Below are positions 45,701-53,102 of a DNA stretch of 64,000 nt, piece after piece. The stretch is from an uncultured Archangium sp. (GTDB lineage Bacteria; Myxococcota; Myxococcia; Myxococcales; Myxococcaceae). Both the position numbers and the translations under genes were made by a program. Every line of letters starts with the position of its first letter. The stretch's first letter is position 1. The notes beneath the pieces were generated by a model that did no database searches, was not told where the DNA came from, and was given only the letters and a program-made list of their open reading frames with translations. Location: positions 93,084 through 157,083 of the forward strand of contig CAIVGN010000133.1 in assembly GCA_903905455.1 (NCBI GenBank), in the 5' to 3' direction.

Positions 45701-46425
45701 TCGTCGAGGGCGCGCGCCGGCGCCTTCGCGCGGTGGAGGTTGCGCAGCCACAGCAGCCGCAGGAGGAACGCGCTTTGGAGATCCTTGCCCTGCTCGGCGA
45801 ACTGGGCGGCCTGCATCGCGCGCAGCGCGGCGCGCGCCGGGTCATCGAGGGTCTCGGCCCACAGGCGCGCGCGGCGCAGGGCGGAGCGGGAGGCCGACTT
45901 GAGCTTGCCGCGGCGCAGGGCCTCCTTGGTCTCCTTGTCGAGCGAGGCGTCGAGCTCTTCCCAGCGCTGGCGGCGCGCCAGCAGCGCGTTGAGCACGGCG
46001 CGGGCCCGGCGGTCTTCGGCGCGCTCGGCGAGGATGGTGCTCAGCAGCTCCTGGGCCTTCTCGAGATCGCCGGTGCGGCGGGCCAGGCGCGCGAGCTGGC
46101 GCAGCACGTCGAGCCGCTCGTCCCCCTCGGCGTCGTCGAGGCTCTCGGAGATCAGCAACTGCGCGACCACGTGGGTGCCCGACGCGAGGCCCAGGGTGAC
46201 GAGGCCCGCGGCGAGCCTGGCGTTCATGGGCACGGCGCGGCTGGCGCGCACCAACTCCTGGAAGCCGGTGAGCGGCGAGCCTTCGCGGGCGAGACGGGAG
46301 GCGATGCCCAGGTGCATCTGCACCACGCCCCGCACCGCGGCGAGCAGCCCGTCGGGGCGGACGGCTTCGAGGCGGGCCTCGCCCGAGAGATCGAGGAGCG
46401 TGGTGGCGCCCGGGTCCGTGGACAT
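42784..46425 (-). CDS. Giant TPR-repeat protein
   Basis: 1213 residues from ATG 46425. Cytoplasmic, no signal. The N-terminal 800 residues are tandem tetratricopeptide-like helical pairs with the usual small-residue positions, for example LAGLVTLGLASG, EKAQELLSTILAERAEDRRA and ALKIAPAHPEAAAGLAELAA. A Pro-rich linker of about 60 residues (PAPSPPRPPGLPGGPLVIPP) and an acidic segment separate it from a C-terminal helical domain of about 300 residues with its own repeat. The function is unknown; such proteins are usually scaffolds. The next gene is divergent with a 144-base gap. Confidence 0.85.
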   Translation of the reverse strand: MSTDPGATTLLDLSGEARLEAVRPDGLLAAVRGVVQMHLGIASRLAREGSPLTGFQELVRASRAVPMNARLAAGLVTLGLASGTHVVAQLLISESLDDAEGDERLDVLRQLARLARRTGDLEKAQELLSTILAERAEDRRARAVLNALLARRQRWEELDASLDKETKEALRRGKLKSASRSALRRARLWAETLDDPARAALRAMQAAQFAEQGKDLQSAFLLRLLWLRNLHRAKAPARALDEAARVVLALGERVGQPDSAQALVEELGLGPHTDSGEVHSGETTPMVATVNSVSGEVTPPVASAPRRRSTQLELVAVAQAAEEAGRKPEVAAILAAAVREGPDPRAAQKLEAHLIQRGAWRELASFYRDALGRSTARPDRARWAEKLAELLEAELDDAEGAARAWAEVAAATGDSRAVSEQVRLLGLRKDGTGVREALDAGVKQAQAPLERARALVLRAEEALTRREVAAARADFEAALKIAPAHPEAAAGLAELAAMQGDPAPVRALEQALAKLPRRSPGRGDLYRRLARLADSPLRDAKISRGSWGEVLAELPGDEEASARLLALTRAAGDDVALEQLLTSALAREPRGPRARLQRMELVTLLERTGRDAEALEALKQAVRAEPGHREAWLSYAERLISLGERDSEAAWALEHAATATDDAAQRMRLWQRLGRFVREQLGDEAKAETYEKRAEKLQREFMQNAPQAAPRAPSPPPAPSPPRPPGLPGGPLVIPPPRRGLKPKAPAPEGGEAQRAAFEQLAAKAGARLEPQRKSSDHVRLAPRVARQLTALVGEPLLVPRAPVLSDDTPAGDDVEPGENTRELPLEDDVTPMPALPPEPALDDVEEIVSSDLELPDERERLRGPVPQAMHDVVEERRTAEIQVELGDPSVAVPPSFGPSPARALSAERTALFERVRHNPLEVDGYKLLAEHFDTGNDPARSSLMLEIARALEGDPHAAPRAPRLILNATDRAGLKHPALRGEGGELLSLVGVALCRLNPAKGRDAGTDHEFHLDAGKGARGVADALLAAVRILGVRSPDVFLNDEPGPPLSLVFTTEARILVGKAAVKKEVTDAELRFFAGRALFTQQPELMALRSLRREQVLRGLVLVSQVAENRASAVETKLFRDAVPARAWDRLKQLVRAVGTRIDLALLTEGARHSANRAGLVVCGGIAPAIASLRAKKALPSEMTELVRFAASERYLQLRNRNLPRK

Positions 46426-46569
46426 CAGGCGCGGCAGCGTACACGACGGGGCCAGCGCAGCGGGCCGTGATTGCCGCCAGTTGCCGACCCAGAATCCGCG
46501 CGCCATGACGCAGCGAGACGGTCGAATGCGTGCCTCAATCCTCCGCGTTCGGGGCGAAACTCCGCCGCC

Positions 46570-47505
46570 ATGCACCCTGCCCCGATGCGCCTCGTGTTGC
46601 TCGTCGCCGTGCTCGCCGCGTCGCTGGCCCCCGCGCAGATGCTCAACGACCAGGGGCCCCCGCAGCACCGCCTGGTGCACAAGAACACCTTCGCGCTGCG
46701 CTACAACCCGCTGGGGCTGCTCTACGACGGGCGCTTCGCCTACCGGTACCGGCTCTACAAGTCAGACGAGAAGGCCCTGCGCGACAACTTCCTGGGCATC
46801 GGCCTGGCGCCCACGGCGAGCCCCAGCTTCCTGCGCATCGGCCCCTTCGTGGAGTTCAACCCGCTCACGGTGCTGGGTTTCTGGGCAGCGCTGCAGTTCG
46901 TGCAGTACTTCGGCAGCTTCGATCTCGCCCAGGGATTCCCCGGCGCGCAGTCCGACTTCTCGGACAAGGCGATCAAGGCCAACGGGGCCAACCGCCAGGT
47001 CACCAACGGCTGGGAGCTGACCCTGGGCGCGAACTTCCAGCTCAAGCTGGGCTTCATGGTGGTGCGCAGCTTCGCGCGCCTGGTCAACGGCAACCTCAAG
47101 CTGCGCGACGGCGACCGCATCTTCTACGAGCAGTTCTACGACGTGGGCGCGCCCAACCACGGCTGGTTCTTCACCAACGATCTCGACGTGGTCTACCAGG
47201 GCCTCGAGAACAAGCTCGTCGCCGGCGCGCGCTACACCTTCACCACGCCCTTCTACGATCCCGCCCGCGACTACGACCCCAACAACGCCGTGCAGCAGGC
47301 CGACAACAGCATGCACCGCGTGGGGCCCTTCCTCGCGTACACCTTCAAGTTCGAAGACGGCGCGAAGTTCAACACCCCCACCGTGTTCCTCCTGGTGCAG
47401 TGGTGGGTGAAGCACCGCTTCCGCACCGGGCAGGACACCTCGCAGGCCCTGCCGTTGATGGGCGTGGGCTTTCAGATGACCGGCGACTTCCTGTCGATCA
47501 AGTGA
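46570..47505 (+). CDS. Outer-membrane barrel-like protein
   Basis: 311 residues from ATG 46570, with a signal peptide (MRLVLLVAVLAASLAPAQM) that may start at the internal ATG 46585. The mature part is beta-rich with strands such as NTFALRYNPLGLLYDGRFAYR, LTLGANFQLKLGFMVVRSF, FTNDLDVVYQG and KLVAGARYTFTTPFYD, ending in MGVGFQMTGDFLSIK. The pattern and the aromatic girdles fit an outer-membrane barrel. No family is recognised. It is convergent with the pseudouridine-synthase gene and the two ends overlap by eight bases. Confidence 0.75.
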   Translation: MHPAPMRLVLLVAVLAASLAPAQMLNDQGPPQHRLVHKNTFALRYNPLGLLYDGRFAYRYRLYKSDEKALRDNFLGIGLAPTASPSFLRIGPFVEFNPLTVLGFWAALQFVQYFGSFDLAQGFPGAQSDFSDKAIKANGANRQVTNGWELTLGANFQLKLGFMVVRSFARLVNGNLKLRDGDRIFYEQFYDVGAPNHGWFFTNDLDVVYQGLENKLVAGARYTFTTPFYDPARDYDPNNAVQQADNSMHRVGPFLAYTFKFEDGAKFNTPTVFLLVQWWVKHRFRTGQDTSQALPLMGVGFQMTGDFLSIK

Positions 47506-48340
47506 GGTAGCGCTGGAGGTCCTCGGGTACCGGGGCCTCGAGGTGCAGGTCGTCGATGCTCAGGCGCCGCGCGTGCAGCAGGCAACGCCCCACCCCGGCC
47601 CCGCCGTAGAGCCGGTCACCGACGATGGGGAAGCCCAGGCCCATGAGGTGCGCGCGCAGCTGGTGGGTGCGGCCGGTCTGCGGGAACAGCGCCACCACCG
47701 CGTGGGTGCCGTCGTCGGAGAGCCGCTCGAAGTGGGTGACGGCGCTGATGCCGTTGGCCTTGTCGCTGGCCCGCCACCGGCCCGGCCGCGAGGGATCCTT
47801 GGAGAGCGGCAGCTCGATGACCCCGGCTTCCGGCAGCCCGGTGAGCGTCACCGCGAGGTATTCCTTCTTCGCGCGCCCCTCGCGGAACGCGGCGGCGAGC
47901 AGCGAGGTGGCCCGCGGGTTCTTGCCGAACACGGTGATGCCCGAGGTCTCGCGATCCAGCCGGTGCACGAGGCCCGCCTGGTGCTTCAGGTACTCCGAGG
48001 CGAGGTCCACGAGGCTGTCGCCCACGCGCCCCTGCGTCGGCTGGGCGGTGACCCCGGCCGGCTTGTCCACCGCGAGCACGTCCCGGTCTTCGTGCAGCAC
48101 CACCAGCTTCGGCCCCTTCACCGAGGGCGTGGTCACCGCGGCGCCCGATTCTTCGAGCACCACCATCACCTTCGCCCCCTCGGCCACGCGGGCCGCCGCA
48201 TCTTTTGCGCGACGCCCATCGACGTACACCGCGCCGCGCACCACCAGGGCGATGGCCTCGGCGCGATCGACCTCGAGCTCACTGCGCAGGACGGCTTCGA
48301 CGCGACTGGGTTGCCCAACGAGGAAGGTGCGCCGCTTCAT
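47498..48340 (-). CDS. RluA-family pseudouridine synthase
   Basis: 280 residues. It converts uridine to pseudouridine in rRNA or tRNA. An N-terminal S4-like segment (RVEAVLRSELEVDRAEAIAL) precedes the catalytic domain, with the catalytic aspartate D129 in HRLDRETSG (126-134), the KPAGVTAQPTQG start and the FPQTGRTHQLRAHL motif. The exact target is not decidable: RluA, RluC and RluD differ mainly outside these motifs. Divergent from the formate dehydrogenase genes with 88 bases between. Confidence 0.93.
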   Translation of the reverse strand: MKRRTFLVGQPSRVEAVLRSELEVDRAEAIALVVRGAVYVDGRRAKDAAARVAEGAKVMVVLEESGAAVTTPSVKGPKLVVLHEDRDVLAVDKPAGVTAQPTQGRVGDSLVDLASEYLKHQAGLVHRLDRETSGITVFGKNPRATSLLAAAFREGRAKKEYLAVTLTGLPEAGVIELPLSKDPSRPGRWRASDKANGISAVTHFERLSDDGTHAVVALFPQTGRTHQLRAHLMGLGFPIVGDRLYGGAGVGRCLLHARRLSIDDLHLEAPVPEDLQRYLT

Positions 48341-48428
48341 GGCTGCGCGCCTCTACACCGGTTTCGACGACGCAACACGTCACGCGACGTTGATACGCGC
48401 GCGGAAGAGCGGCGCTACATTCGGGCCC

Positions 48429-50339
48429 ATGCGCAAGGGCACCCGAGCCAAACTCCCGCGGTTGACGCAGCCGATGGTCAAAGAGCACGGCGTGCTGCGC
48501 CCGGCGAGCTGGGAAGAGGCGCTGACGCGCGCGGCCCAGGGCATCCAGGGCAGCGTGGCGAAGCACGGGCCGAACACCTTCGGACTCTTCAGCTGCTCGA
48601 AGGCGACCAACGAGGTCAACTACGCGGCGCAGAAGCTGATCCGCGGGGCCATCGGGTCGAACAACATCGATTCCTGCAATCGAACATGACACGCCCCTAG
48701 CGTCGTCGGTCTGGCGACGGTCTTTGGAGCAGGTGGCAGCACCTCGAGCTATCGCGAGGTGGAGGAGACGGACGTCATCCTCCTGTGGGGCTCCAACGCG
48801 CGCGAGGCGCACCCCATCTACTTTCATCACGTGCTCAAGGCGGTGCACCGCGGGGCGAAGCTGTACGTGATCGACCCGCGCCGCACGCCGACGGCCGAGT
48901 GGGCCGACGGGTGGTTGAGCCTCGAGGTGGGCCACGACGTGGCGCTGGCCAACGGGGTGGCGAACGTCATCCTCGAAGAGGGCCTGCAGAACGACGCCTT
49001 CGTGCGCAACGCGACGCTCGGCTTCGAGTCGTGGCGCGCGCACATCAAGCAGTACGACCTGGCGCGCGTCTGCGCGCTGACGGGCGTGGACCCGGAGCTG
49101 ATCCGCCGCATGGCGCGGGACTTCGCGAAGGCCGAGCGGGCGATGATCTGCTGGACCCTGGGCATCACCGAGCACCACAACGCCGTGGACAACGTGTTCT
49201 CGCTCATCAACCTCGCGCTGCTCACCGGTCACGTGGGCAAGTGGGGCTCGGGGCTCAACCCCCTGCGCGGCCAGAACAACGTGCAGGGCGGCGGGGACAT
49301 GGGCGCGTTGCCGCACAAGCTCCCCGGGTTCCAGGACGTGGAGGACGCGTCCGTGCGCGCCCGCTTCGAGCAGGCGTGGGGCCGGAGCGTGCCGCCGATG
49401 AAGGGCTGGCACCTGACGCAGATGTTCGAGGCCATGGGCCGGGGCGAGCTCACGGCGGTCTACGTCATCGGCGAGAACCCGGCGCAGAGCGAAGCGGACA
49501 GCGCCCACGCCATCGAGCGGCTGAAGGGGCTCGAGTGCCTCGTGGTGCAGGACATCTTCCTCACCAAGACCGCGCAGCTCGCCGACGTGGTGTTCCCGGC
49601 GACGGCCAGCTTCTGCGAGGCCGAGGGCACGGTGACCAACAGCGAACGCCGCGTGCAGCGCGTGCGCAGGGCGCTGACGCCGCCCGGCGAGGCGCGAGAC
49701 GACATCGAGATCATCGCCGAGCTCTCGCGACGCCTGGGCTTCGACTTCGGCACGCCCACCGCGCAGCAGCTGTGGGACGAGTGCCGCACGCTCTCGCCGA
49801 TGCACGCGGGCATGAGCTACGCGCACCTCGAGGAGCGCGGCGGCATCCAGTGGCCGTGCCCCGACGAGGCGCACCCCGGCACCTCGTTCCTCCACGGCCG
49901 CCTGTGGGACGCCGACGCCACCAAGCGCGGCCCGCTCGCCCCGTTCCAGGTGACCGAAGACGAGCCGCCGGTCGAAGCGCTCGACGCCGAGTTCCCCCTG
50001 CGGCTCACCACGGGCCGGCGCCTCGAGTCGTACAACACCGGGGTGCAGAGCCAGGGCTACGCCTCGCCGGTGTTCCGCCGCGAGACCATCGACCTCTCGG
50101 GGGCCGACGTGGCGCGCCTCGGGTTGCGCGATGGAGAAGCGGTGCGGGTGGTCTCCCGCCGCGGCGCCGTGGTGGCCCCGGTGCGGGTCGACCCGGGCCT
50201 CAAGGCGGGCCTCGCCTTCATGACCTTCCACTTCGCCGATGAAGTGGACACGAACCTCCTCACCATCGACGCGACGGATCCGAAGGCGGGCACGGCCGAG
50301 TACAAGGCCGCCGCAGTGCGCGTCGAGAAACTGGGCTGA
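48429..50339 (+). CDS. fdhA: Formate dehydrogenase alpha subunit, C-terminal half, selenoprotein
   Basis: 636 residues if the in-frame TGA at 48687-48689 is read as selenocysteine (U87). Without this, the first 86 codons and the rest would be two broken pieces; instead the context is NRT-U-HAPSVVGLATVFGAGG, the canonical active site of molybdenum formate dehydrogenases, with the histidine after U. The active-site arginine lies in EGTVTNSERRVQ. Further molybdopterin motifs include DVILLWGSNAREAHP, LTGHVGKWGSGLNPLRGQNN and the C-terminal domain RLTTGRRLESYNTGVQSQG. The N-terminal Fe-S domains are missing and are encoded at 52121-53032. It heads a three-gene operon for NAD-linked formate oxidation or CO2 reduction. 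Confidence 0.93.
48687..48720 (+). promoter_or_regulatory. Bacterial SECIS element with in-frame UGA
   Basis: The TGA at 48687-48689 is followed by a hairpin with stem CGTCGTC (48701-48707), apical loop GGTCT (48708-48712) and stem GGCGACG (48713-48719), which pairs fully with one T-G wobble. In E. coli fdhF the SelB-binding loop is also GGUCU and starts 18 nt after the UGA; here the distance is the same (48690-48707 between). This supports decoding of the UGA as selenocysteine and implies selenocysteine machinery elsewhere in the genome. Confidence 0.88.
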
Positions 50340-50342
50340 TGC

Positions 50343-52124
50343 ATGGACTTGCGCGCGATCGAAACGCCCCCCGGTGAAGACGAACGCGCCGCGGTGGACT
50401 CGGTGCTCGGGCCCGCCCCGGCCCACGAGCCGCCGCTCTCGGCGCGGGTGACCGACGAGCGGAGGACCCAGCTGTTGCCCACGCTGCTCGCGCTCCAGGC
50501 GCAGGTGGGCTGGGTCAGCGAGCGCGGCCTCGGCTACGCCTGCCGCCGCCTCGGGGTGCCGCCGGCCGAGGGCTTCGGGGTGGCCAGCTTCTACGGGCTG
50601 CTCTCGCTCGAGCAGCGGCCCGCCGCCTTCGCGCACGTGTGTGACGACCTGGCGTGCAAGGCCGCGGGCGCCGAGCGGTTGTGCGCCGAGGTGACGACGC
50701 GGCTGGGGGAGAAGAGCTGGGCCCGCAGCCCGTGCCTGGGCCTGTGTGAGCAGGCGCCGGCCGCGCTGGTGACCGTGGCAGGCCAAAGGCCGCTCGAGCA
50801 GGCCTTCGGGCACGCCACCACCGACAAGATCGCCGCCGCGCTCAGCGCCACGCCCGTGGCCGCGCAGACCCCGCACTTCGGCGGCACCGGGCCCCGGCGC
50901 TTGCTGGCGCGCGTGGGCGTGGTCGACCCCTCGAGCCTCGACGACTACCGGGCCCACGGGGGCTACGCGGCGCTGCGCGAGGCGCTCGTGCGGGGCACCG
51001 AGGGCGTGCTCCAGGAGATCACCCTCGCGAAGCTCGTGGGTCGCGGTGGCGCCGCCTTCCCCACCGGTCGCAAGTGGGAGGCCGTCGCCCGCGCGCCGGC
51101 ACGCCCGCACTACGTGGTGTGCAACGCCGATGAGTCGGAGCCCGGCACCTTCAAGGACCGGGTGTTGATCGAGCACGACCCCTTCGGCCTCGTCGAGGCG
51201 ATGACCATCGCGGGCTTCGCCACCGGCGCCGAGCGCGGCGTCATCTACCTGCGCGGCGAGTACCCGCTGGCCTTCGCGCGGCTCTCGCACGCCATCGCCG
51301 TGGCGCGGAAGCACGGCCTGCTGGGCGCAGACATCATGGGCCGCGGGTTCACCTTCGAGCTCGAGGTGCGACGCGGCGCGGGCGCGTACATCTGCGGCGA
51401 AGAGACGGCGCTCTTCAACTCCATCGAAGGCTACCGGGGCGAGCCGCGCAACAAGCCGCCCTTCCCCGTGCACTCCGGGCTCTTCGGCAAGCCCACGGCC
51501 ATCAACAACGTCGAGACCCTGGTGGCGGTGCTGGACATCGTGCGCGACGGCGCAGCGGCCTACGGCTCGGTCGGCACCAGCGGTTCGCCGGGCACCAAGC
51601 TGTTCTGCGTCTCGGGCAAGGTGGAGAAGCCCGGCGTCTACGAGCTGCCCTTCGGGGCGCGCGTGGACGAACTCATCGCGCTGGCCGGCGGCGTGCCGGG
51701 GGGAAAGAAGCTCCGCGCGGTGCTGCTGGGCGGGGCCGCGGGGCACTTCATCGGGCCCGAGCGGCTGCACGTGCAGCTGTCCTTCGAGCACACGCGCGCC
51801 GCGGGCTTGAGCCTCGGCTCGGGGGTGGTGATGGTCTTCGACGAGACCGACGAGCTGGGGCCCCTGCTGCAGCGCATCGCCGCCTTCTTCCGCGACGAGT
51901 CCTGCGGCCAGTGCGTGCCCTGTCGCGTGGGCACGGTGCGCCAGGAAGAGCTGGTGGCGCGGCTGGTGGCGCAGCGGCCGCTGGGCTCCGTGCAGACCGA
52001 GCTGACGCTGCTCAACGAGCTCGCGCAGTCGATGCGTGACGCCTCCATCTGCGGGCTGGGCCAGACGGCGTCGTCGGCCATCGAGTCGGCCCTCGCGCTC
52101 ACGCCCTTCGGAGGCGCCTCATGA
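50343..52124 (+). CDS. NuoE-NuoF fusion diaphorase subunit of formate dehydrogenase
   Basis: 593 residues. Residues 35-170 are a thioredoxin-like NuoE/FdsG domain with [2Fe-2S] cysteines C100, C105, C131 and C135. Residues about 200-590 are a NuoF/FdsB domain with FMN and NADH motifs GRGGAAFPTGRKW (233-245) and NADESEPGTFKDR (261-273), the GAGAYICGEETALFNSIEG block and the [4Fe-4S] cysteines C521, C524, C527 and C570. It passes electrons between NAD and the Fe-S chain of the alpha subunit. It starts three bases after the preceding stop and its stop overlaps the next start (ATGA). Confidence 0.95.
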   Translation: MDLRAIETPPGEDERAAVDSVLGPAPAHEPPLSARVTDERRTQLLPTLLALQAQVGWVSERGLGYACRRLGVPPAEGFGVASFYGLLSLEQRPAAFAHVCDDLACKAAGAERLCAEVTTRLGEKSWARSPCLGLCEQAPAALVTVAGQRPLEQAFGHATTDKIAAALSATPVAAQTPHFGGTGPRRLLARVGVVDPSSLDDYRAHGGYAALREALVRGTEGVLQEITLAKLVGRGGAAFPTGRKWEAVARAPARPHYVVCNADESEPGTFKDRVLIEHDPFGLVEAMTIAGFATGAERGVIYLRGEYPLAFARLSHAIAVARKHGLLGADIMGRGFTFELEVRRGAGAYICGEETALFNSIEGYRGEPRNKPPFPVHSGLFGKPTAINNVETLVAVLDIVRDGAAAYGSVGTSGSPGTKLFCVSGKVEKPGVYELPFGARVDELIALAGGVPGGKKLRAVLLGGAAGHFIGPERLHVQLSFEHTRAAGLSLGSGVVMVFDETDELGPLLQRIAAFFRDESCGQCVPCRVGTVRQEELVARLVAQRPLGSVQTELTLLNELAQSMRDASICGLGQTASSAIESALALTPFGGAS

Positions 52125-53032
52125 CCCGCCGCACCGTGCAGCTCACCATCGACGGGAAGCAGGCGAGCGTGCCGGAAGACGCGACGCTGCTCGACGCGTG
52201 CACCAGCCTGGGCATCGAGACGCCCACGCTGTGCTGGGCCGAGAACCTCACCCCGGTCAACGTGTGCCGCATCTGCGTGGTGGAGGTCGAAGGCGCCCGG
52301 GTGCTGGTGCCCTCGTGCTCGCGCAAGGTCGAGGCGGGCATGGTGGTGCACACCGACAGCCCGCGCGTGCGCACCTCGCGCAAGCTGGTGCTCGAGCTGC
52401 TCGGCTCGTCGGTCGACATGTCGCTCTCACCCATCTTCCTCGAGTACTCGAAGCGCTACGGCGCCGACCCCGCCCGCTTCGGCCCGAAGGCCCCAAAGGC
52501 GAAGGCGGGCGAGCGTGACGCCGCGGTTCCCGGCCATCACCACGCGCCCGACGGCACGCACGCCGCGACGGTCGCCCAGCCGGTGAAGCGCGACAACGAC
52601 CTGTTCCTGCGCGACTACGAGAAGTGCATGTTGTGCATGAAGTGTGTCCAGGCCTGCGGCACCGACGCGCAGAACACCTTCGCCATCGCGGTCTCCGGCC
52701 GCGGCTTCGAGGCGCGCATCTCCACCGAGCACGACACGGCGCTGCCTGACTCGGCCTGTGTCTTCTGCGGCAACTGCATCGGGGTCTGCCCCACGGGCGC
52801 GCTGATGTTCAACGTCGAGCACGACTTGCGGGCCGCGAAGAAGTGGGACGAGTCGAAGCAGACCGTCACCGACACCGTGTGCTCGTACTGCGGCGTGGGC
52901 TGTACCCTGTCGCTGCGGGTCCAGGACAACCAGATCGTCCGCGTCACCTCGCCCTCCGACAACTCCGTCACCGCGGGCAACCTGTGCGTGAAGGGGCGCT
53001 TCGGCTGGGGCTTCGTGAAGGGCGACGAGTAG
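52121..53032 (+). CDS. fdhA: Formate dehydrogenase alpha subunit, N-terminal Fe-S half
   Basis: 303 residues. It starts with a NuoG-type [2Fe-2S] domain (C38, C49, C52, C66), then two [4Fe-4S] ferredoxin clusters (C169, C172, C175, C179 and C213, C216, C219, C223), and ends with the first cluster of the molybdopterin domain (C254, C257, C261, C289) and the active-site lysine region NLCVKGRFGWGF (K291). There it stops, exactly where single-chain enzymes continue into the sequence found at the start of the gene at 48429. The His-Cys3 cluster usual in NuoG-type chains is absent: there is no cysteine between 66 and 169. This is the missing N-terminal half of the alpha subunit. Confidence 0.92.
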   Translation: MTRRTVQLTIDGKQASVPEDATLLDACTSLGIETPTLCWAENLTPVNVCRICVVEVEGARVLVPSCSRKVEAGMVVHTDSPRVRTSRKLVLELLGSSVDMSLSPIFLEYSKRYGADPARFGPKAPKAKAGERDAAVPGHHHAPDGTHAATVAQPVKRDNDLFLRDYEKCMLCMKCVQACGTDAQNTFAIAVSGRGFEARISTEHDTALPDSACVFCGNCIGVCPTGALMFNVEHDLRAAKKWDESKQTVTDTVCSYCGVGCTLSLRVQDNQIVRVTSPSDNSVTAGNLCVKGRFGWGFVKGDE

Positions 53033-53102
53033 GGGCTTTTCGTACGTCCCTCCCCGAGGTGGGAATTGACGGGGCGGCCGACATGGGACGCAATCCGCCC
53101 CC

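Noticed and set aside
43813..46470. Plus-strand open frame of 885 codons opposite the TPR gene
   Set aside because: Composition is low-complexity Arg/Gly/Ala/His and no family features; mirror of the real minus-strand gene.
48687..48758. Formate dehydrogenase read as a truncated or frameshifted pseudogene
   Set aside because: The frame is the same on both sides of TGA, the context is the Sec active site, and a SECIS hairpin follows at the correct distance.
48279..51791. Minus-strand open frame of 1170 codons opposite the formate dehydrogenase genes
   Set aside because: Shadow of the G+C-rich plus-strand genes; the product is Arg/His/Gly-rich without any motif, while the plus strand carries complete cofactor sites.
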